From Candidatus Janibacter merdipullorum (lineage in GTDB: Bacteria > Actinomycetota > Actinomycetes > Actinomycetales > Dermatophilaceae), in contig DXAR01000176.1 in assembly GCA_019116945.1 (NCBI GenBank), positions 1 through 64,000 of the forward strand: a stretch of 64,000 nt of DNA, written 5' to 3'. The notes beneath the pieces are model-generated. The model had not been told where the DNA came from and did not search any database. It worked only from the letters and a program-made list of their open reading frames with translations. Shown in pieces: positions 27,279-37,567 of this stretch. A program made the position numbers and the translations under genes. Positions within the stretch are counted from its first letter, which is position 1. Each line of letters starts with the position of its first letter.

Positions 27279-27860
27279 GTGGCATCCCGAACCCTCACCG
27301 GTGCGGAGTCGCCGGACTTCGCCCTCGCGCTCGACAGCGTGCACAGCGCACGGCTGCGCCCCGAGGTGCGCCTCACCGAGGTGCCGGCGCCCACTCGACT
27401 GGCCCCCCACGCGGTCGCCCTCACCGCCGACATCGTCGACTCCACCGATGACGAGGACGTGGCCACCGGTCGCTTCGTCCTCCTCCACGACCCGGCCGAG
27501 CCCGAACCCTGGGGCAGCGCCTGGCGGGTCGTGACCTTCGCCCGCGCGGAGCTGGAGGCCGAGGTCGCCGGTGACCCCCTGCTCGGGGAGGTCGGGTGGT
27601 CCTGGCTCACCGATGCCCTCGCGGAGCACGGGATCGAGGCGGCCAACCTTGCCGGCACGGTGACCCACGTCGTCTCCGAGTCCTTCGGCGACCTCGACGA
27701 CCGGGAGCAGGACGTCGAGATGGAGATTCGCGCCTCGTGGAGCCCCGCCGACGCCGAGATCGGGCCGCACCTCGAGGCCTGGATGGACATGCTCGCCACC
27801 GTCGGCGGGCTCCCTCCGATGCCCGAGGGCGTCGTCGCGCTGCCGGGACGGCGCCGTTGA
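27279..27860 (+). CDS. DUF3000 domain protein
   Basis: A 193-residue protein of the actinobacterial DUF3000 family, with no known function. Typical segments are [39 protein letters not shown] and [30 protein letters not shown]. The GTG start is 75 bases from the divergent hemE start. Its TGA overlaps the TTG start of RNase D (TTGA), so the pair is translationally coupled. The same hemE / DUF3000 / rnd order is found in M. tuberculosis. Confidence 0.8.
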   Translation: MASRTLTGAESPDFALALDSVHSARLRPEVRLTEVPAPTRLAPHAVALTADIVDSTDDEDVATGRFVLLHDPAEPEPWGSAWRVVTFARAELEAEVAGDPLLGEVGWSWLTDALAEHGIEAANLAGTVTHVVSESFGDLDDREQDVEMEIRASWSPADAEIGPHLEAWMDMLATVGGLPPMPEGVVALPGRRR

Positions 27861-29092
27861 GCTCCGGTGCGACGAAGGGAGAGGGAGACCCCGCCGACAC
27901 GGCACCGCTCCCGGTGCTCACGGAGCCTGCTGAGGGCATCCCTCCCGTCATCACCCGCGAGTCCGAGCTCATGGACTGCGCCACCGCCATCGCCGAGGGT
28001 GCCGGACCGGTCGCCCTCGACGCCGAGCGCGCCTCCGGCTACCGCTACGGCCAGAGCGCCTACCTCGTGCAGGTACGGCGGGAGGGGGCCGGCACCTGGC
28101 TCGTCGACCCCGTCTACCTGCCGGACCTCGACCCGCTGAACCGCGCGATCGGGAGCGGCGAGTGGATCCTCCACGCCGCCACCCAGGACCTCGCCTGCCT
28201 GCGGGACGTGGGTCTCGTGCCCCAGCAGATCTTCGACACCGAGCTCGGCGCGCGCCTCCTCGGGATGCCGCGCGTCGGGCTCGCGGCTGTCATCGAGCAC
28301 TACCTCGGGATCAGCTTGGCGAAGGAGCACTCCGCGGTCGACTGGTCGACCCGGCCCCTGCCTGAGCCCTGGCTGCGCTACGCCGCGCTCGACGTCGAGG
28401 TGCTCGGCGAGGTCCGCAACCTCATGGGCGCCGACCTCGCCGCCCAGGGCAAGTCCGAGTGGGCACGGCAGGAGTTCACCGCCCTCCTCGACTGGCGGCC
28501 GACGGTCCGCGAGGACCCCTGGCGTCGCACCTCCGGTCTGCACAAGATCCGCCAGCCCCGGGTCCTCGCCGCGGTGCGCGAGCTGTGGTGGGAGCGGGAC
28601 CGGATCGCCCGGGACCGCGACACCTCCCCCGGCCGGGTCATCCCCGATGCCTCGCTCGTCGAGATCGCGCTCGCCGACCCGACCTCGGCAGCGGATCTCC
28701 CCCGGGGCCACCGTGCCATCCAACGGAGCCATCGCGCCTGGCTGGAGGCCGTCGGGCGGGCGCGGTCCCTCCCCGACGAGGACCTGCCACCGGCGACGGT
28801 GAAGTCGGACGGCCCTCCCCCACAACGATCCTGGGCCAACCGGGACCCGATCGCCGCCGAGCGGCTCACCGAGACCCGACAGCGTCTCGGCGTCTTCGCC
28901 GAGGAGCGCACGATCCCGATCGAGAACGTCTGCTCGCCGGACCCCCTTCGACGGGTCATCTGGACGCCGCCCACGGAGACCACCCCCGAGGCCTTCGCCG
29001 ACGCCCTGGCGAGCCACGGCGTCCGCCCCTGGCAGCGCGAGATCGTCGCCCCGATGATCGCCGAGGCCTTCGCGGCCCATCCCGACACCTGA
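27857..29092 (+). CDS. rnd: Ribonuclease D family protein
   Basis: A 411-residue 3'-5' exoribonuclease of the DEDD type that trims tRNA and other stable RNAs. Exo I is [23 protein letters not shown] (DxE), Exo [19 protein letters not shown], and Exo [18 protein letters not shown]. An HRDC domain follows ([47 protein letters not shown]), and the C terminus carries the second helical domain. The TTG start overlaps the DUF3000 stop. Confidence 0.88.
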   Translation: MSSGATKGEGDPADTAPLPVLTEPAEGIPPVITRESELMDCATAIAEGAGPVALDAERASGYRYGQSAYLVQVRREGAGTWLVDPVYLPDLDPLNRAIGSGEWILHAATQDLACLRDVGLVPQQIFDTELGARLLGMPRVGLAAVIEHYLGISLAKEHSAVDWSTRPLPEPWLRYAALDVEVLGEVRNLMGADLAAQGKSEWARQEFTALLDWRPTVREDPWRRTSGLHKIRQPRVLAAVRELWWERDRIARDRDTSPGRVIPDASLVEIALADPTSAADLPRGHRAIQRSHRAWLEAVGRARSLPDEDLPPATVKSDGPPPQRSWANRDPIAAERLTETRQRLGVFAEERTIPIENVCSPDPLRRVIWTPPTETTPEAFADALASHGVRPWQREIVAPMIAEAFAAHPDT

Positions 29093-29144
29093 TCCGGGTG
29101 TCGTGGTCGGGTGCGACACGCCCGTCGACCACCCGCATATCTTC

Positions 29145-29160
29145 AACTCATATATGAGTT
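29145..29160. promoter_or_regulatory. Perfect 16-bp palindrome, probable operator of the HTH-MurA gene
   Basis: AACTCATATATGAGTT is a perfect inverted repeat in an AT-rich island, ending 11 bases before the start codon. The neighbouring CATATC or the centre of the palindrome could serve as a -10. The adjacent gene itself encodes an XRE-type HTH, so self-regulation is the simplest reading. Confidence 0.6.
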
Positions 29161-29171
29161 ATGGTTGCGAC

Positions 29172-30713
29172 ATGTCTGATGACTACCTCGCACGAATCGG
29201 CACGACCATCAAGGAGGCGCGTCGTCGCGCAGGACTCTCGCAGTCCGACCTCGCCGCTCGCCTCGAGACGAGCCAGGGTGCCGTCACCCGCATCGAGGCC
29301 GGTGGCCAGAACCTCACCCTGGACTCCCTCGCCCGGATCAGCGAGGCGCTCGACACCGAGCTCGTCGCCCTGACCCGCACGTCGACAACCGGCGCCGTCC
29401 ACCTCAAGATCGAGGGCGGCCGCACGCTGTCCGGCGCCATCGACGTTAAGACGAGCAAGAACGCCGCCGTCGCGCTGCTCTGCGCCTCGCTCCTCAACAA
29501 GGGCACGACGACGCTGCGCAACCTCGCGCGCATCGAGGAGGTCAACCGCATCCTCGAGGTGCTCGACTCCATCGGCGTCCGGACCCGCTGGCTGCCCGAC
29601 AGCTCCGACCTGGAGATCACCCCGCCGGCGCGCCTCAGCCTCGACACGATGGACGAGGAGGCCGCCCGGCGGACCCGGACCGTCATCATGTTCCTCGGCC
29701 CCCTCCTCCACGAGTTCGAGGAGTTCAAGCTCCCCTATGCCGGTGGTTGCGACCTCGGCACCCGCACCGTCGAGCCGCACATGACCTCGCTGACCCACTT
29801 CGGCCTCGACGTCGAGGCGACCCACGGCTGGTACGAGGCCTCGGTGACAGGGCAGGGCGGGGCCGACAAGACCTTCGTCCTCACCGAGCGCGGTGACACC
29901 GTCACCGAGAACGCCCTCATGGCCGCCGCCCGGTACCCGGGTCGCACGACGATCCGCAATGCCTCGCCCAACTACATGGTCCAGGACCTGTGCTTCTTCC
30001 TCGAGAAGCTTGGGGTCACCGTGGAGGGCATCGGCTCGACGACCCTCGTCGTCACCGGCAAGCAGCACATCGACGTCGACGTCGAGTACTCCCCCAGCGA
30101 GGACCCGATCGAGGCGATGAGCCTCATCGCCGCCGCGGTCGTCACGAAGTCCGAGATCACCATCCGTCGGTGTCCGATCGAGTTCCTCGAGATCGAGCTG
30201 GCCACCCTCGCGGGCATGGGGATGCAGTACACGCTCTCCGAGGAGTACGAGGCCCACAACGGCCGGACCCGGCTCGTCGACATCACGACCCACCCCGGCC
30301 CGCTCAAGGCGCCCATCGACAAGATCCACCCGATGCCCTTCCCAGGGCTGAACATCGACAACCTGCCCTTCTTCGCGCTCATCGCGGCGTGCGCCGAGGG
30401 CACGACGACGATCCACGACTGGGTCTACGACAACCGGGCGATCTACCTCACCGAGCTCAACAAGGTCGGCGGCAAGGTCACCCTCCTCGACCCCCACCGC
30501 GTCCTCGTCGAGGGACCTAACCGGTGGCGCGCCAACGAGGTCACCTGCCCGCCGGCCCTCCGCCCGGGCGTCGTCGTCCTCCTGGCGATGCTCGCCGCCC
30601 CGGGCACCTCCTACCTGCGCAATGTCTACGTCATCCACCGTGGGTACGAGGACCTCGCCGAGCGCCTCAACGCCCTCGGCGCGAGCGTGCAGCCCTTCCG
30701 GGACATCGGCTGA
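29172..30713 (+). CDS. XRE helix-turn-helix fused to a MurA-type enolpyruvyl transferase
   Basis: A 513-residue fusion. Residues about 5-65 form an XRE HTH (IGTTIKEARRRAGLSQSDLAARLETSQGAVTRIEAGGQNLTLDSLARISEAL). Residues about 75-510 match UDP-GlcNAc 1-carboxyvinyltransferase: VKTSKNAAVALLCASLL keeps the KN pair, KLPYAGGCDLGTRTVEPH keeps the catalytic-Cys loop, and LNIDNLPFFALIAACAEGTT is the C-terminal domain. MurA catalyses the first committed step of peptidoglycan precursor synthesis. The HTH and the palindrome overlying the promoter suggest an enzyme that senses its substrate and controls its own gene. Whether it is the cell's main MurA or a paralogue cannot be told here. There is no clear Shine-Dalgarno. 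Confidence 0.82.
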   Translation: MSDDYLARIGTTIKEARRRAGLSQSDLAARLETSQGAVTRIEAGGQNLTLDSLARISEALDTELVALTRTSTTGAVHLKIEGGRTLSGAIDVKTSKNAAVALLCASLLNKGTTTLRNLARIEEVNRILEVLDSIGVRTRWLPDSSDLEITPPARLSLDTMDEEAARRTRTVIMFLGPLLHEFEEFKLPYAGGCDLGTRTVEPHMTSLTHFGLDVEATHGWYEASVTGQGGADKTFVLTERGDTVTENALMAAARYPGRTTIRNASPNYMVQDLCFFLEKLGVTVEGIGSTTLVVTGKQHIDVDVEYSPSEDPIEAMSLIAAAVVTKSEITIRRCPIEFLEIELATLAGMGMQYTLSEEYEAHNGRTRLVDITTHPGPLKAPIDKIHPMPFPGLNIDNLPFFALIAACAEGTTTIHDWVYDNRAIYLTELNKVGGKVTLLDPHRVLVEGPNRWRANEVTCPPALRPGVVVLLAMLAAPGTSYLRNVYVIHRGYEDLAERLNALGASVQPFRDIG

Positions 30714-30746
30714 CCCACGGCGACGAAGGGCGGCGCCCTGAGCAGC

Positions 30747-30779
30747 GAGGGCCCCACCGGATGATCCGGTGGGGCCCTC
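30747..30779. terminator. Bidirectional terminator between HTH-MurA and dxs
   Basis: Fifteen-base perfect arms GAGGGCCCCACCGGA and TCCGGTGGGGCCCTC with a three-base loop, between two convergent genes. A copy of CGAAGGG stands just outside it at about 30723. Confidence 0.88.
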
Positions 30780-30808
30780 TCCTCGTGCTCGGCCGGTGTG
30801 GGCCGGAG

Positions 30809-32671
30809 TCAGAGGTGGCTGCGAAGGCGCTCGACGATCGGCTCGGGGGCCAGGCCGACGGCCTCGAGGACCTGTCCGCGGGAGGCGTGGTCGATGAACT
30901 CCTTGGGCAGGCCGAAGCGGTGCACCGGCACGCCCACCGCGGCCTCATCGAGGGCGCGGGCGACCTCGGCACCGATGCCCCCGGCGATGGTGTTGTCCTC
31001 GATGACCGCGACCCGACCGGAGCGCCGGGCCAGGTCGATGACCCCTTCGGGGACGGGGAGCACCCAGCGGGGGTCGACGACGAGGGCGGAGTGGCCCTCG
31101 GCCGCGAGCTTCTCGGCGACGGTCGTCGCGGTCCCGGCCATGGAGCCGATCGACACGACGAGCACCTCGGGGTCGTCCACCGGGTCGCCGGCAAGGACGT
31201 CGAGGCCCTCGGTCGTCGCGATGGCCTCGACGGGGTCGGCGACGCTCCCCTTCGGGAAGCGGATGACCGTCGGCGCGTCCGCCACGTCGACGGCCTCGCG
31301 CAGGGCGCGGCGGATCTGCTGCCCGTCGCGGGGCGCGGCCAGGCGTAGACCCGGGACGATCGAGACGAGGGACATGTCCCACATCCCGTGGTGGCTGGCG
31401 CCGTCGGGTCCGGTCACGCCGGAGCGGTCGAGGACGAAGGTCACCCCGGCCTTGTGCATCGCGCAGTCCATGAGGAGCTGGTCGAAGGCGCGGTTGAGGA
31501 AGGTCGCATAGATGGCGACGACCGGGTGCGCCCCGGAGAAGGCCAGCCCGGCGGCCATCGTCGTCGCGTGCTGCTCGGCGATGCCGACGTCGATGATTCG
31601 CTCCGGGTGGGCGTCGGCGAAGGGCTGGAGCCCCACGGGCATCATCATCGCCGCGGTGATCGCGACGATGTCGTTGCGCTCCGCACCGAGGGCGAGCATC
31701 TCGTCGCTGAACTCGTCGGTCCACGAGCGCCCGGCGATCTCGAGCGGCAGGCCGGTCTCGGGGTTGATCTTGCCGACGGCGTGGAACTGGTCGGCCACGT
31801 CGTTGCAGGCGTGGTCGTAGCCGCGCCCCTTCTGCGTGATGACGTGGACGAGGACCGGCCCGCCGAAGGCCCGGGCCCGGCGCAGCGCCTGCTCGACGCT
31901 CGCCTCGTCGTGGCCGTCCACGGGCCCGAGGTACTTGATGCCGAGGTCCTCGAACATCCCCTGCGGCGCCCAGAAGTCCTTGGCGCCCTTCTTCATCGAG
32001 TGGACGGCCTGGTAGATCGCCCGCCCCACGACCGGGGTCCGGTTGAGCTTTTCCTTGCCCCAGTCGAGGACCTGCTCGTACTGGCGGTTGGTGCGCAGCA
32101 TCGCCAGGTGGTCGGCGAGCCCACCGATCGTCGGGGCGTAGGAGCGCTCGTTGTCGTTGACGACGATGACGAGCGGGAGGTCCTTATTGGCGGCGATGTT
32201 GTTCAATGCCTCCCAGGCCATGCCACCGGTGAGGGCACCGTCGCCGATGACGGCCACGGCGTGCCGGTCCTCGCCCCGTAGCCGGTAGCCGCGGGCGATG
32301 CCCTCGGCCCAGGAGAGGGAGGTCGAGGCGTGGCTGTTCTCCACGACGTCGTGCTCGGACTCGCGTCGGCTCGGGTAGCCGGAGAGCCCGCCCCGTGTGC
32401 GCAGACCGTCGAAGCCCTGCCGGCCGGTGAGGAGCTTGTGGACGTAGGACTGGTGGCCGGTGTCGAAGACGACGGAGTCGCGCGGGGAGTCGAAGACCCG
32501 GTGGATCGCCATCGTCAGCTCGACGACGCCGAGGTTGGGGCCGAGGTGTCCTCCACTGCGGGAGACCTCCGCGACGAGGAAGGCCCGGATCTCCTCCGCG
32601 AGCGTGCCGAGCTGCTCGGCCGGGAGCCGCTTGAGGTCGGCGGGAGAGGTGATCGTCTCGAGGACTGCCAC
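30809..32671 (-). CDS. dxs: 1-deoxy-D-xylulose-5-phosphate synthase
   Basis: A 620-residue thiamine-diphosphate enzyme that makes DXP from pyruvate and glyceraldehyde 3-phosphate, the first step of the MEP isoprenoid pathway. Seen are [36 protein letters not shown], the ThDP motif [18 protein letters not shown], and the transketolase-like central and C-terminal domains ([46 protein letters not shown]). The GTG at 32671 follows GGAAGGA; the ORF track adds shadow sequence. It is convergent with the HTH-MurA gene. Confidence 0.95.
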   Translation of the reverse strand: MAVLETITSPADLKRLPAEQLGTLAEEIRAFLVAEVSRSGGHLGPNLGVVELTMAIHRVFDSPRDSVVFDTGHQSYVHKLLTGRQGFDGLRTRGGLSGYPSRRESEHDVVENSHASTSLSWAEGIARGYRLRGEDRHAVAVIGDGALTGGMAWEALNNIAANKDLPLVIVVNDNERSYAPTIGGLADHLAMLRTNRQYEQVLDWGKEKLNRTPVVGRAIYQAVHSMKKGAKDFWAPQGMFEDLGIKYLGPVDGHDEASVEQALRRARAFGGPVLVHVITQKGRGYDHACNDVADQFHAVGKINPETGLPLEIAGRSWTDEFSDEMLALGAERNDIVAITAAMMMPVGLQPFADAHPERIIDVGIAEQHATTMAAGLAFSGAHPVVAIYATFLNRAFDQLLMDCAMHKAGVTFVLDRSGVTGPDGASHHGMWDMSLVSIVPGLRLAAPRDGQQIRRALREAVDVADAPTVIRFPKGSVADPVEAIATTEGLDVLAGDPVDDPEVLVVSIGSMAGTATTVAEKLAAEGHSALVVDPRWVLPVPEGVIDLARRSGRVAVIEDNTIAGGIGAEVARALDEAAVGVPVHRFGLPKEFIDHASRGQVLEAVGLAPEPIVERLRSHL

Positions 32672-32762
32672 GCTGGCGTTCCTTCCGGTGTGGGGACCGC
32701 ACGAGTCTACGTCCCCGGCGCTGGGAAGTGGCTGGGGACCCGTCGGTCCCGCGAGGTGCCCG

Positions 32763-33206
32763 TCAGAGCCGCTCGACGAAGAGCCGCCCGTCCATCGACT
32801 CGCGGATGAGGGCGATCGCCCGCTGGGCTGAGCGCAGCCGCAGGCCCTCGTGCTCGAGGCAGACGAGGAGTGCGTCGACGGTGCCTGCCGGCAGGATCTC
32901 CCCCAGGTCGACCCGCACGGTCCGGTAGGCCGCACGCATCGCCTCGACCTGGGCCTCGACGTGCTGGTCGGCCAACCAGGCCAGGGCGGCCGGGTGGCGC
33001 CGGAGCACCGCGTGCCCCCGGTAGTCCGGGGGGCAGAGGTCGAGCAGCCACGTCACCGCCGCCTGCTCCCACCCCCGCACGCCGGGCGGTGGCACCCGGT
33101 CCGGCCAGCCCGGCGGTCCCCCCTTCGCCCGGGCCGCCGCCGTCCGCGCCCCCGGCGACCCGGGCAGCGCCGACCGCACCGGCGGGCGCACGGGCTGATC
33201 GAACAT
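32763..33206 (-). CDS. Small uncharacterised protein under LexA control
   Basis: A 147-residue protein I do not recognise. The first 50 residues are Pro/Arg/Gly-rich; the rest looks helical ([56 protein letters not shown] and [28 protein letters not shown]). The ATG at 33206 sits inside a perfect LexA box, and TACAAT ends seven bases upstream, so the mRNA is probably leaderless. It is thus predicted to be DNA-damage-induced. It lies between acnA (with its own terminator) and dxs. No catalytic motif was found. Confidence 0.65.
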   Translation of the reverse strand: MFDQPVRPPVRSALPGSPGARTAAARAKGGPPGWPDRVPPPGVRGWEQAAVTWLLDLCPPDYRGHAVLRRHPAALAWLADQHVEAQVEAMRAAYRTVRVDLGEILPAGTVDALLVCLEHEGLRLRSAQRAIALIRESMDGRLFVERL

Positions 33207-33214
33207 GTGTTCGA
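33199..33214. promoter_or_regulatory. Perfect LexA (SOS) box over the start codon
   Basis: TCGAACATGTGTTCGA matches the actinobacterial SOS box TCGAAC-N4-GTTCGA in both half sites. It overlaps the ATG of the minus-strand gene and abuts a -10-like TACAAT (33214-33219, minus strand). LexA bound here would block initiation completely. Confidence 0.8.
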
Positions 33215-33236
33215 TTGTACGGGCTCCGGGCGACAT

Positions 33237-33280
33237 GACGAAGGGGAGGTGGCCGCCGCAGCAGCCACCTCCCCTTCGTC
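33237..33280. terminator. Aconitase terminator with CGAAGGG arms
   Basis: Seventeen-base perfect arms GACGAAGGGGAGGTGGC and GCCACCTCCCCTTCGTC around a ten-base loop, 13 bases past the acnA stop. Once more the outer arms are the recurrent word in inverted orientation. Confidence 0.88.
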
Positions 33281-33292
33281 TCGTGCTCCTCG

Positions 33293-36094
33293 TCAGCCGA
33301 CGAGCGACCGCAGCACGTACTGCAGGATGCCGCCGTTGCGGTAGTAGTCCGCCTCACCGGGGGTGTCGATGCGCACGACCGCATCGAACTCCACCGCCTC
33401 ACCGGACTCCTTGGTCGCGGTGACCTTGACGGTCTCGGGCGTCGAGCCGTTGTTGAGCTCGGCGATGCCCGTGACGTCGAAGGTCTCGGTGCCGTCCAGG
33501 CCGAGCGAGTCGGCGCTCTGCCCCTCCGGGAACTGGAGCGGGATGACGCCCATGCCGATGAGGTTGGAGCGGTGGATGCGCTCGTAGGACTCGGCGATGA
33601 CCGCCTGGACGCCGAGCAGACGGGTGCCCTTGGCAGCCCAGTCGCGCGAGGACCCGGAGCCGTACTCCTTGCCCGCGAGGACGACGAGCGGGACCCCGGC
33701 CTCGAGGTACTTCTCGGAGGCCTCGAAGATCGTCGTCTGCTCCCCGCCGTTCAGGAAGTCGCGGGTGAAGCCACCCTCGACCCCGTCGAGGAGGAGGTTC
33801 TTCAGCCGGATGTTGGCGAAGGTGCCGCGGATCATCACCTCGTGGTTGCCACGGCGCGAGCCGTAGGAGTTGAAGTCCTTGCGGTCCACACCGTGCTCGG
33901 AGAGGTAGACACCCGCCGGGCTGTCGGCCTTGATCGCGCCGGCCGGGCTGATGTGGTCGGTCGTGACCGAGTCACCGAGCTTGGCGAGCACCCGCGCCCC
34001 GGAGATGTCCCCGACCTCGTCGAGGTCCATCGTCATCCCGTCGAAGTACGGGGGCTTGCGCACGTAGGTGGACTCCTCGGCCCACTCGAAGGTGTTGCCC
34101 TCCGGCGTGTCCAGCGAGGTCCAGCGCTCGTCACCGGCGAAGACGTCGGCGTACTTCTCGACGAACATCTCCTGGTTGACGGCACCGTCGATGACCGACT
34201 GGACGTCGGCCGGCGCGGGCCAGATGTCCTTGAGGAAGACGTCCTCACCGGCCTCGTCCTGCCCCAGCGGCTCGGACTCGAAGTCGAAGTCCATCGTCCC
34301 GGCCAGCGCGTAGGCGATGACGAGCGGCGGCGACGCGAGGTAGTTCATCTTCACGTCGGGGTTGATCCGACCCTCGAAGTTGCGGTTGCCGGAGAGGACC
34401 GAGGTCACCGCGAGGTCGTTGGCGTTCACGGCCTCGGACACCTCGGGGATGATCGGGCCGGAGTTGCCGATGCACGTCGTGCAGCCGTAGCCGACGAGGT
34501 GGTAGCCGAGCTTCTCGAGGTAGGGCCACATGCCGGCCTTCTCGTAGTAGTCGGTGACGACCTTGGAGCCGGGCGCCATCGACGTCTTGACCCACGGCTT
34601 GACCTGAAGGCCGCGCTCGACGGCGTTCTTGGCGAGCATGGCCGCGGCCATCATCACCGACGGGTTCGAGGTGTTGGTGCAGCTGGTGATCGAGGCGATG
34701 ACGACGTCACCGTGGTCGACGTGGACCTCCTGGCCGTCGATGGTGATCTTCGCCGGGTTGGTCTCCCGGTCACCGTTGACGCGCGGCGCGGAGTGCGTCG
34801 GCCGGCCCAACGGCGAGGGGCCGTCGTGCTCGTCGTGGCTCGGCGCGTCGGAGGCGGGGAAGGTGTCGGCGAGCTCCCGGTCCTGCGGGCTCTTCTCAAT
34901 GCCGTTGCCGTCGACGATGTAGTTCTTCAGGTCGCCGCGGAACTGCTCCTTGGCCATGCTGACCGAGATCCGGTCCTGGGGGCGCTTCGGTCCGGCGATC
35001 GAGGGGACGACCGTCGACAGGTCGAGCTCGAGGTACTCGGAGAAGCGCGGCTCGACGGCCGGGTCGAGCCACATGCCCTGGGTCTTGGCATAGGCCTCGA
35101 CGAGCGCCACCTGCTGCTCGGAACGGCCGGTGAGGCGCAGGTACTCGAGCGTCACGTCGTCGATGGGGAACATCGCGGCGGTCGAGCCGAACTCGGGACT
35201 CATGTTGCCGATGGTGGCGCGGTTGGCCAGCGGCACCTCGGCGACGCCCTCGCCGTAGAACTCGACGAACTTGCCGACGACCCCGTGGTCACGGAGCATC
35301 TCGGTGATCGTCAGGACGACATCGGTCGCGGTGGCGCCGGCGGGGATGGACCCGGACAGCTTGAAGCCGACGACGCGCGGGATGAGCATCGAGACGGGCT
35401 GGCCGAGCATCGCGGCCTCGGCCTCGATGCCACCGACGCCCCAGCCGAGGACGCCGAGGCCGTTCTCCATCGTCGTGTGGGAGTCGGTGCCGACGCAGGT
35501 GTCGGGGTAGGCGACGCCATCACGGGTCATCGTCACGCGGGCCAGGTGCTCGATGTTGACCTGGTGGACGATGCCGGTGCCCGGGGGGACGACCTTGAAG
35601 TCGTCGAAGGCCGTCTGGCCCCAGCGGAGGAACTGGTAGCGCTCGTTGTTGCGCTCGTACTCGAAGTCGACGTTGCGCTGGAAGGCGTCCGCCTGGCCGA
35701 AGACGTCGATCTGGACCGAGTGGTCGATGACGAGCTCGGCCGGGGCCAGGGGGTTGATCTTCGTGGGGTCGCCGCCGAGGTCGGCGACGGCCTCGCGCAT
35801 CGTCGCGAGGTCGACGACGCAGGGGACGCCGGTGAAGTCCTGCATGATCACGCGGGCGGGCGTGAACTGGATCTCGGTGTCGGGGTGGGCGTTCTCGTCC
35901 CAGGAGCCGAGCGCGTTGATGTGATCAGCGGTGACATTGCCGCCGTCCTCGGTCCGGAGCTGGTTCTCCAGCAGGACCTTGAGGGAGTACGGGAGGGTCT
36001 CCGAACCCTCGACCGCATCGATCCGGTAGATCTCGTAGGACTCGTCACCGACGGTGAGCTGGTCCTTGGCGTTGAAGGTGTTCGCACTGGCCAC
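33293..36094 (-). CDS. acnA: Aconitate hydratase
   Basis: A 933-residue aconitase A/IRP-type enzyme that isomerises citrate to isocitrate in the TCA cycle through a [4Fe-4S] cluster. Cluster Cys motifs are [14 protein letters not shown] and [14 protein letters not shown]. Also present are [61 protein letters not shown], and [47 protein letters not shown]. There is an insertion of about 50 residues ([16 protein letters not shown]) before the second cluster domain, common in actinobacterial AcnA. The GTG start has AAGGAG six bases upstream. A palindromic operator lies in the promoter. Confidence 0.95.
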   Translation of the reverse strand: MASANTFNAKDQLTVGDESYEIYRIDAVEGSETLPYSLKVLLENQLRTEDGGNVTADHINALGSWDENAHPDTEIQFTPARVIMQDFTGVPCVVDLATMREAVADLGGDPTKINPLAPAELVIDHSVQIDVFGQADAFQRNVDFEYERNNERYQFLRWGQTAFDDFKVVPPGTGIVHQVNIEHLARVTMTRDGVAYPDTCVGTDSHTTMENGLGVLGWGVGGIEAEAAMLGQPVSMLIPRVVGFKLSGSIPAGATATDVVLTITEMLRDHGVVGKFVEFYGEGVAEVPLANRATIGNMSPEFGSTAAMFPIDDVTLEYLRLTGRSEQQVALVEAYAKTQGMWLDPAVEPRFSEYLELDLSTVVPSIAGPKRPQDRISVSMAKEQFRGDLKNYIVDGNGIEKSPQDRELADTFPASDAPSHDEHDGPSPLGRPTHSAPRVNGDRETNPAKITIDGQEVHVDHGDVVIASITSCTNTSNPSVMMAAAMLAKNAVERGLQVKPWVKTSMAPGSKVVTDYYEKAGMWPYLEKLGYHLVGYGCTTCIGNSGPIIPEVSEAVNANDLAVTSVLSGNRNFEGRINPDVKMNYLASPPLVIAYALAGTMDFDFESEPLGQDEAGEDVFLKDIWPAPADVQSVIDGAVNQEMFVEKYADVFAGDERWTSLDTPEGNTFEWAEESTYVRKPPYFDGMTMDLDEVGDISGARVLAKLGDSVTTDHISPAGAIKADSPAGVYLSEHGVDRKDFNSYGSRRGNHEVMIRGTFANIRLKNLLLDGVEGGFTRDFLNGGEQTTIFEASEKYLEAGVPLVVLAGKEYGSGSSRDWAAKGTRLLGVQAVIAESYERIHRSNLIGMGVIPLQFPEGQSADSLGLDGTETFDVTGIAELNNGSTPETVKVTATKESGEAVEFDAVVRIDTPGEADYYRNGGILQYVLRSLVG

Positions 36095-36112
36095 AGTCGA
36101 CTCCTTGGGTAG

Positions 36113-36137
36113 TTATCTTGACGTCAAGATAAATATA
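36113..36137. promoter_or_regulatory. acnA promoter with 20-bp palindromic operator
   Basis: TTATCTTGACGTCAAGATAA is a perfect 20-base palindrome 19 bases upstream of the acnA start. On the minus strand a -10-like TATATT (36132-36137) abuts it, so the palindrome covers the expected transcription start. This is the geometry of a repressor site. The symmetric dyad suits a MarR- or TetR-type dimer; the regulator is not encoded nearby. Confidence 0.65.
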
Positions 36138-36217
36138 TCACGACACCCGGGTCCACGGGCGGGATACCCGGGACGGGCAGGGTCATTCCCCACTCTCGCG
36201 CACATCGCGCCCGCACG

Positions 36218-37567
36218 TCACGGGTCACCGGTCGCCGTGGCCGGCTCGAAGACGGCGATGCACTCGACGTGGTGGGTCATGGGGAAGGCATCGAGGGCCC
36301 GCAGGGCGGTCAAGGTGTACCCATGGTCCGCGAGGTAGCCGGTGTCCCTCGCCAGCGCCGCGGGGTCGCAGGCGACGTAGACCATGCGCCGGGGACGAAG
36401 GGAGGACAGCGCCTCGACGACCCCCCTCCCCGCGCCGGTGCGCGGCGGGTCGAGGACGACGACGTCGGCGCCCGGCGGGATGAGGTCGGAGCGGACCGCC
36501 CGGCCCCTGGTCCGGCCGCGGCCGTGGCGGCCCCCTCGCGCTCCCTTCGGTCCCTTGCGCGGTACGCCGAGGAGGTCGTCCACCCGGCCGGGGACGACGA
36601 GGGCCCAGGGCCGGTCGGCGAGGTTGTCGCGCAGGTGGTCCGTGGCGCGCTCGTCCGACTCGACGGCGATGAGCTGCCCCGCCTCCCCCACCGCCGCGGC
36701 GAGCGGCACGGAGAGGAGACCGACCCCGCTGTAGAGGTCGAGGACGCGCTCCCCCGGCTCCACGCGCGCCGCGGCGAGGACCGCTTCGATGAAGACCCGC
36801 GGTGCGTCCCGGTGCACCTGCCAGAAGCCCCGCGCGTCGACGGTCATGGGGATCTGCCCGATGGGCGCGTCGACGTGCTCGGTCACGGTGATCGGCGGGG
36901 TGGGCGCATCGGCGGGCACCTCGACGACGACGGTGTCCTCCTCCCCCGTCGGGACGATGACGTCCACCGCCGAGATCCCCGCGAGCGCCCCGGCCTGCCC
37001 CGCGGCCTCGGTCCGGACCTCGGTCAGGGCGGCATCGACCTCCGGGACCGCGATCGGGCACCCTGGGACGGCCTCGATCTCGTGGCTGCGATGACGCCGA
37101 AGCCCGACCGTGGTGCCGTCCGTGGCCAGCTCCACGCGTGTGCGGTAGCGCAGGCCGTCCTCGTCGTCGAGGGGTTCGACCCGCACCGCGCGCTCGATCC
37201 CGGCCAGCCGCTGCAGCTGCTCGGCGACGACCTGGCCCTTGAGCTCGCGCTGGTGGGCGGTGCTCACGTGCTGGAAGTCGCACCCGCCGCACCCGCCGGG
37301 ACCTGCTGCCGGGCACCGGGAGTCGACGCGGTGCTCGGACGCTTCGTGCACGCGCACGGCGTCCGCCCGCAGGAATCGGTCCCCCGGCCCCCCTTCGGTG
37401 ATCCGGGCACGCACCCGCTCCCCGGGCAGGGTGTGCCGCACGAAGAGCACGCGGCCCTCGTACCGGGCCACGCAGTGTCCGCCGTGCGCGATCGGCCCCA
37501 CCTCGATGTCGACCTCGTCGCCGACGACGAGGTCGTCGACCGCCTTGTCACTCGTCTCTGCGCTCAT
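36218..37567 (-). CDS. TrmA/RumA-family RNA uridine methyltransferase
   Basis: A 449-residue class I SAM-dependent RNA m5U methyltransferase. A TRAM domain leads (DEVDIEVGPIAHGGHCVARYEGRVLFVRHTLPGERVRARI), then an Fe-S Cys cluster (SRCPAAGPGGCGGCDFQH), the SAM site LDLYSGVGLLSVPLA, the VVLDPPRTGAG motif, and the catalytic Cys in YVACDPAAL. An Arg/Gly-rich insert (GPKGARGGRHGRGRTRGRAVR) breaks the methyltransferase domain. The target, tRNA or 23S rRNA, cannot be told. Start ATG overlaps the permease stop by four bases, the same pairing as Rv2689c-Rv2690c in M. tuberculosis. Confidence 0.87.
   Translation of the reverse strand: MSAETSDKAVDDLVVGDEVDIEVGPIAHGGHCVARYEGRVLFVRHTLPGERVRARITEGGPGDRFLRADAVRVHEASEHRVDSRCPAAGPGGCGGCDFQHVSTAHQRELKGQVVAEQLQRLAGIERAVRVEPLDDEDGLRYRTRVELATDGTTVGLRRHRSHEIEAVPGCPIAVPEVDAALTEVRTEAAGQAGALAGISAVDVIVPTGEEDTVVVEVPADAPTPPITVTEHVDAPIGQIPMTVDARGFWQVHRDAPRVFIEAVLAAARVEPGERVLDLYSGVGLLSVPLAAAVGEAGQLIAVESDERATDHLRDNLADRPWALVVPGRVDDLLGVPRKGPKGARGGRHGRGRTRGRAVRSDLIPPGADVVVLDPPRTGAGRGVVEALSSLRPRRMVYVACDPAALARDTGYLADHGYTLTALRALDAFPMTHHVECIAVFEPATATGDP

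Noticed and set aside
33572-36112. 846-residue ORF antisense to aconitase
   Set aside because: It spans exactly the acnA gene, starts without a ribosome site and has repetitive Asp/Val/Gly composition.
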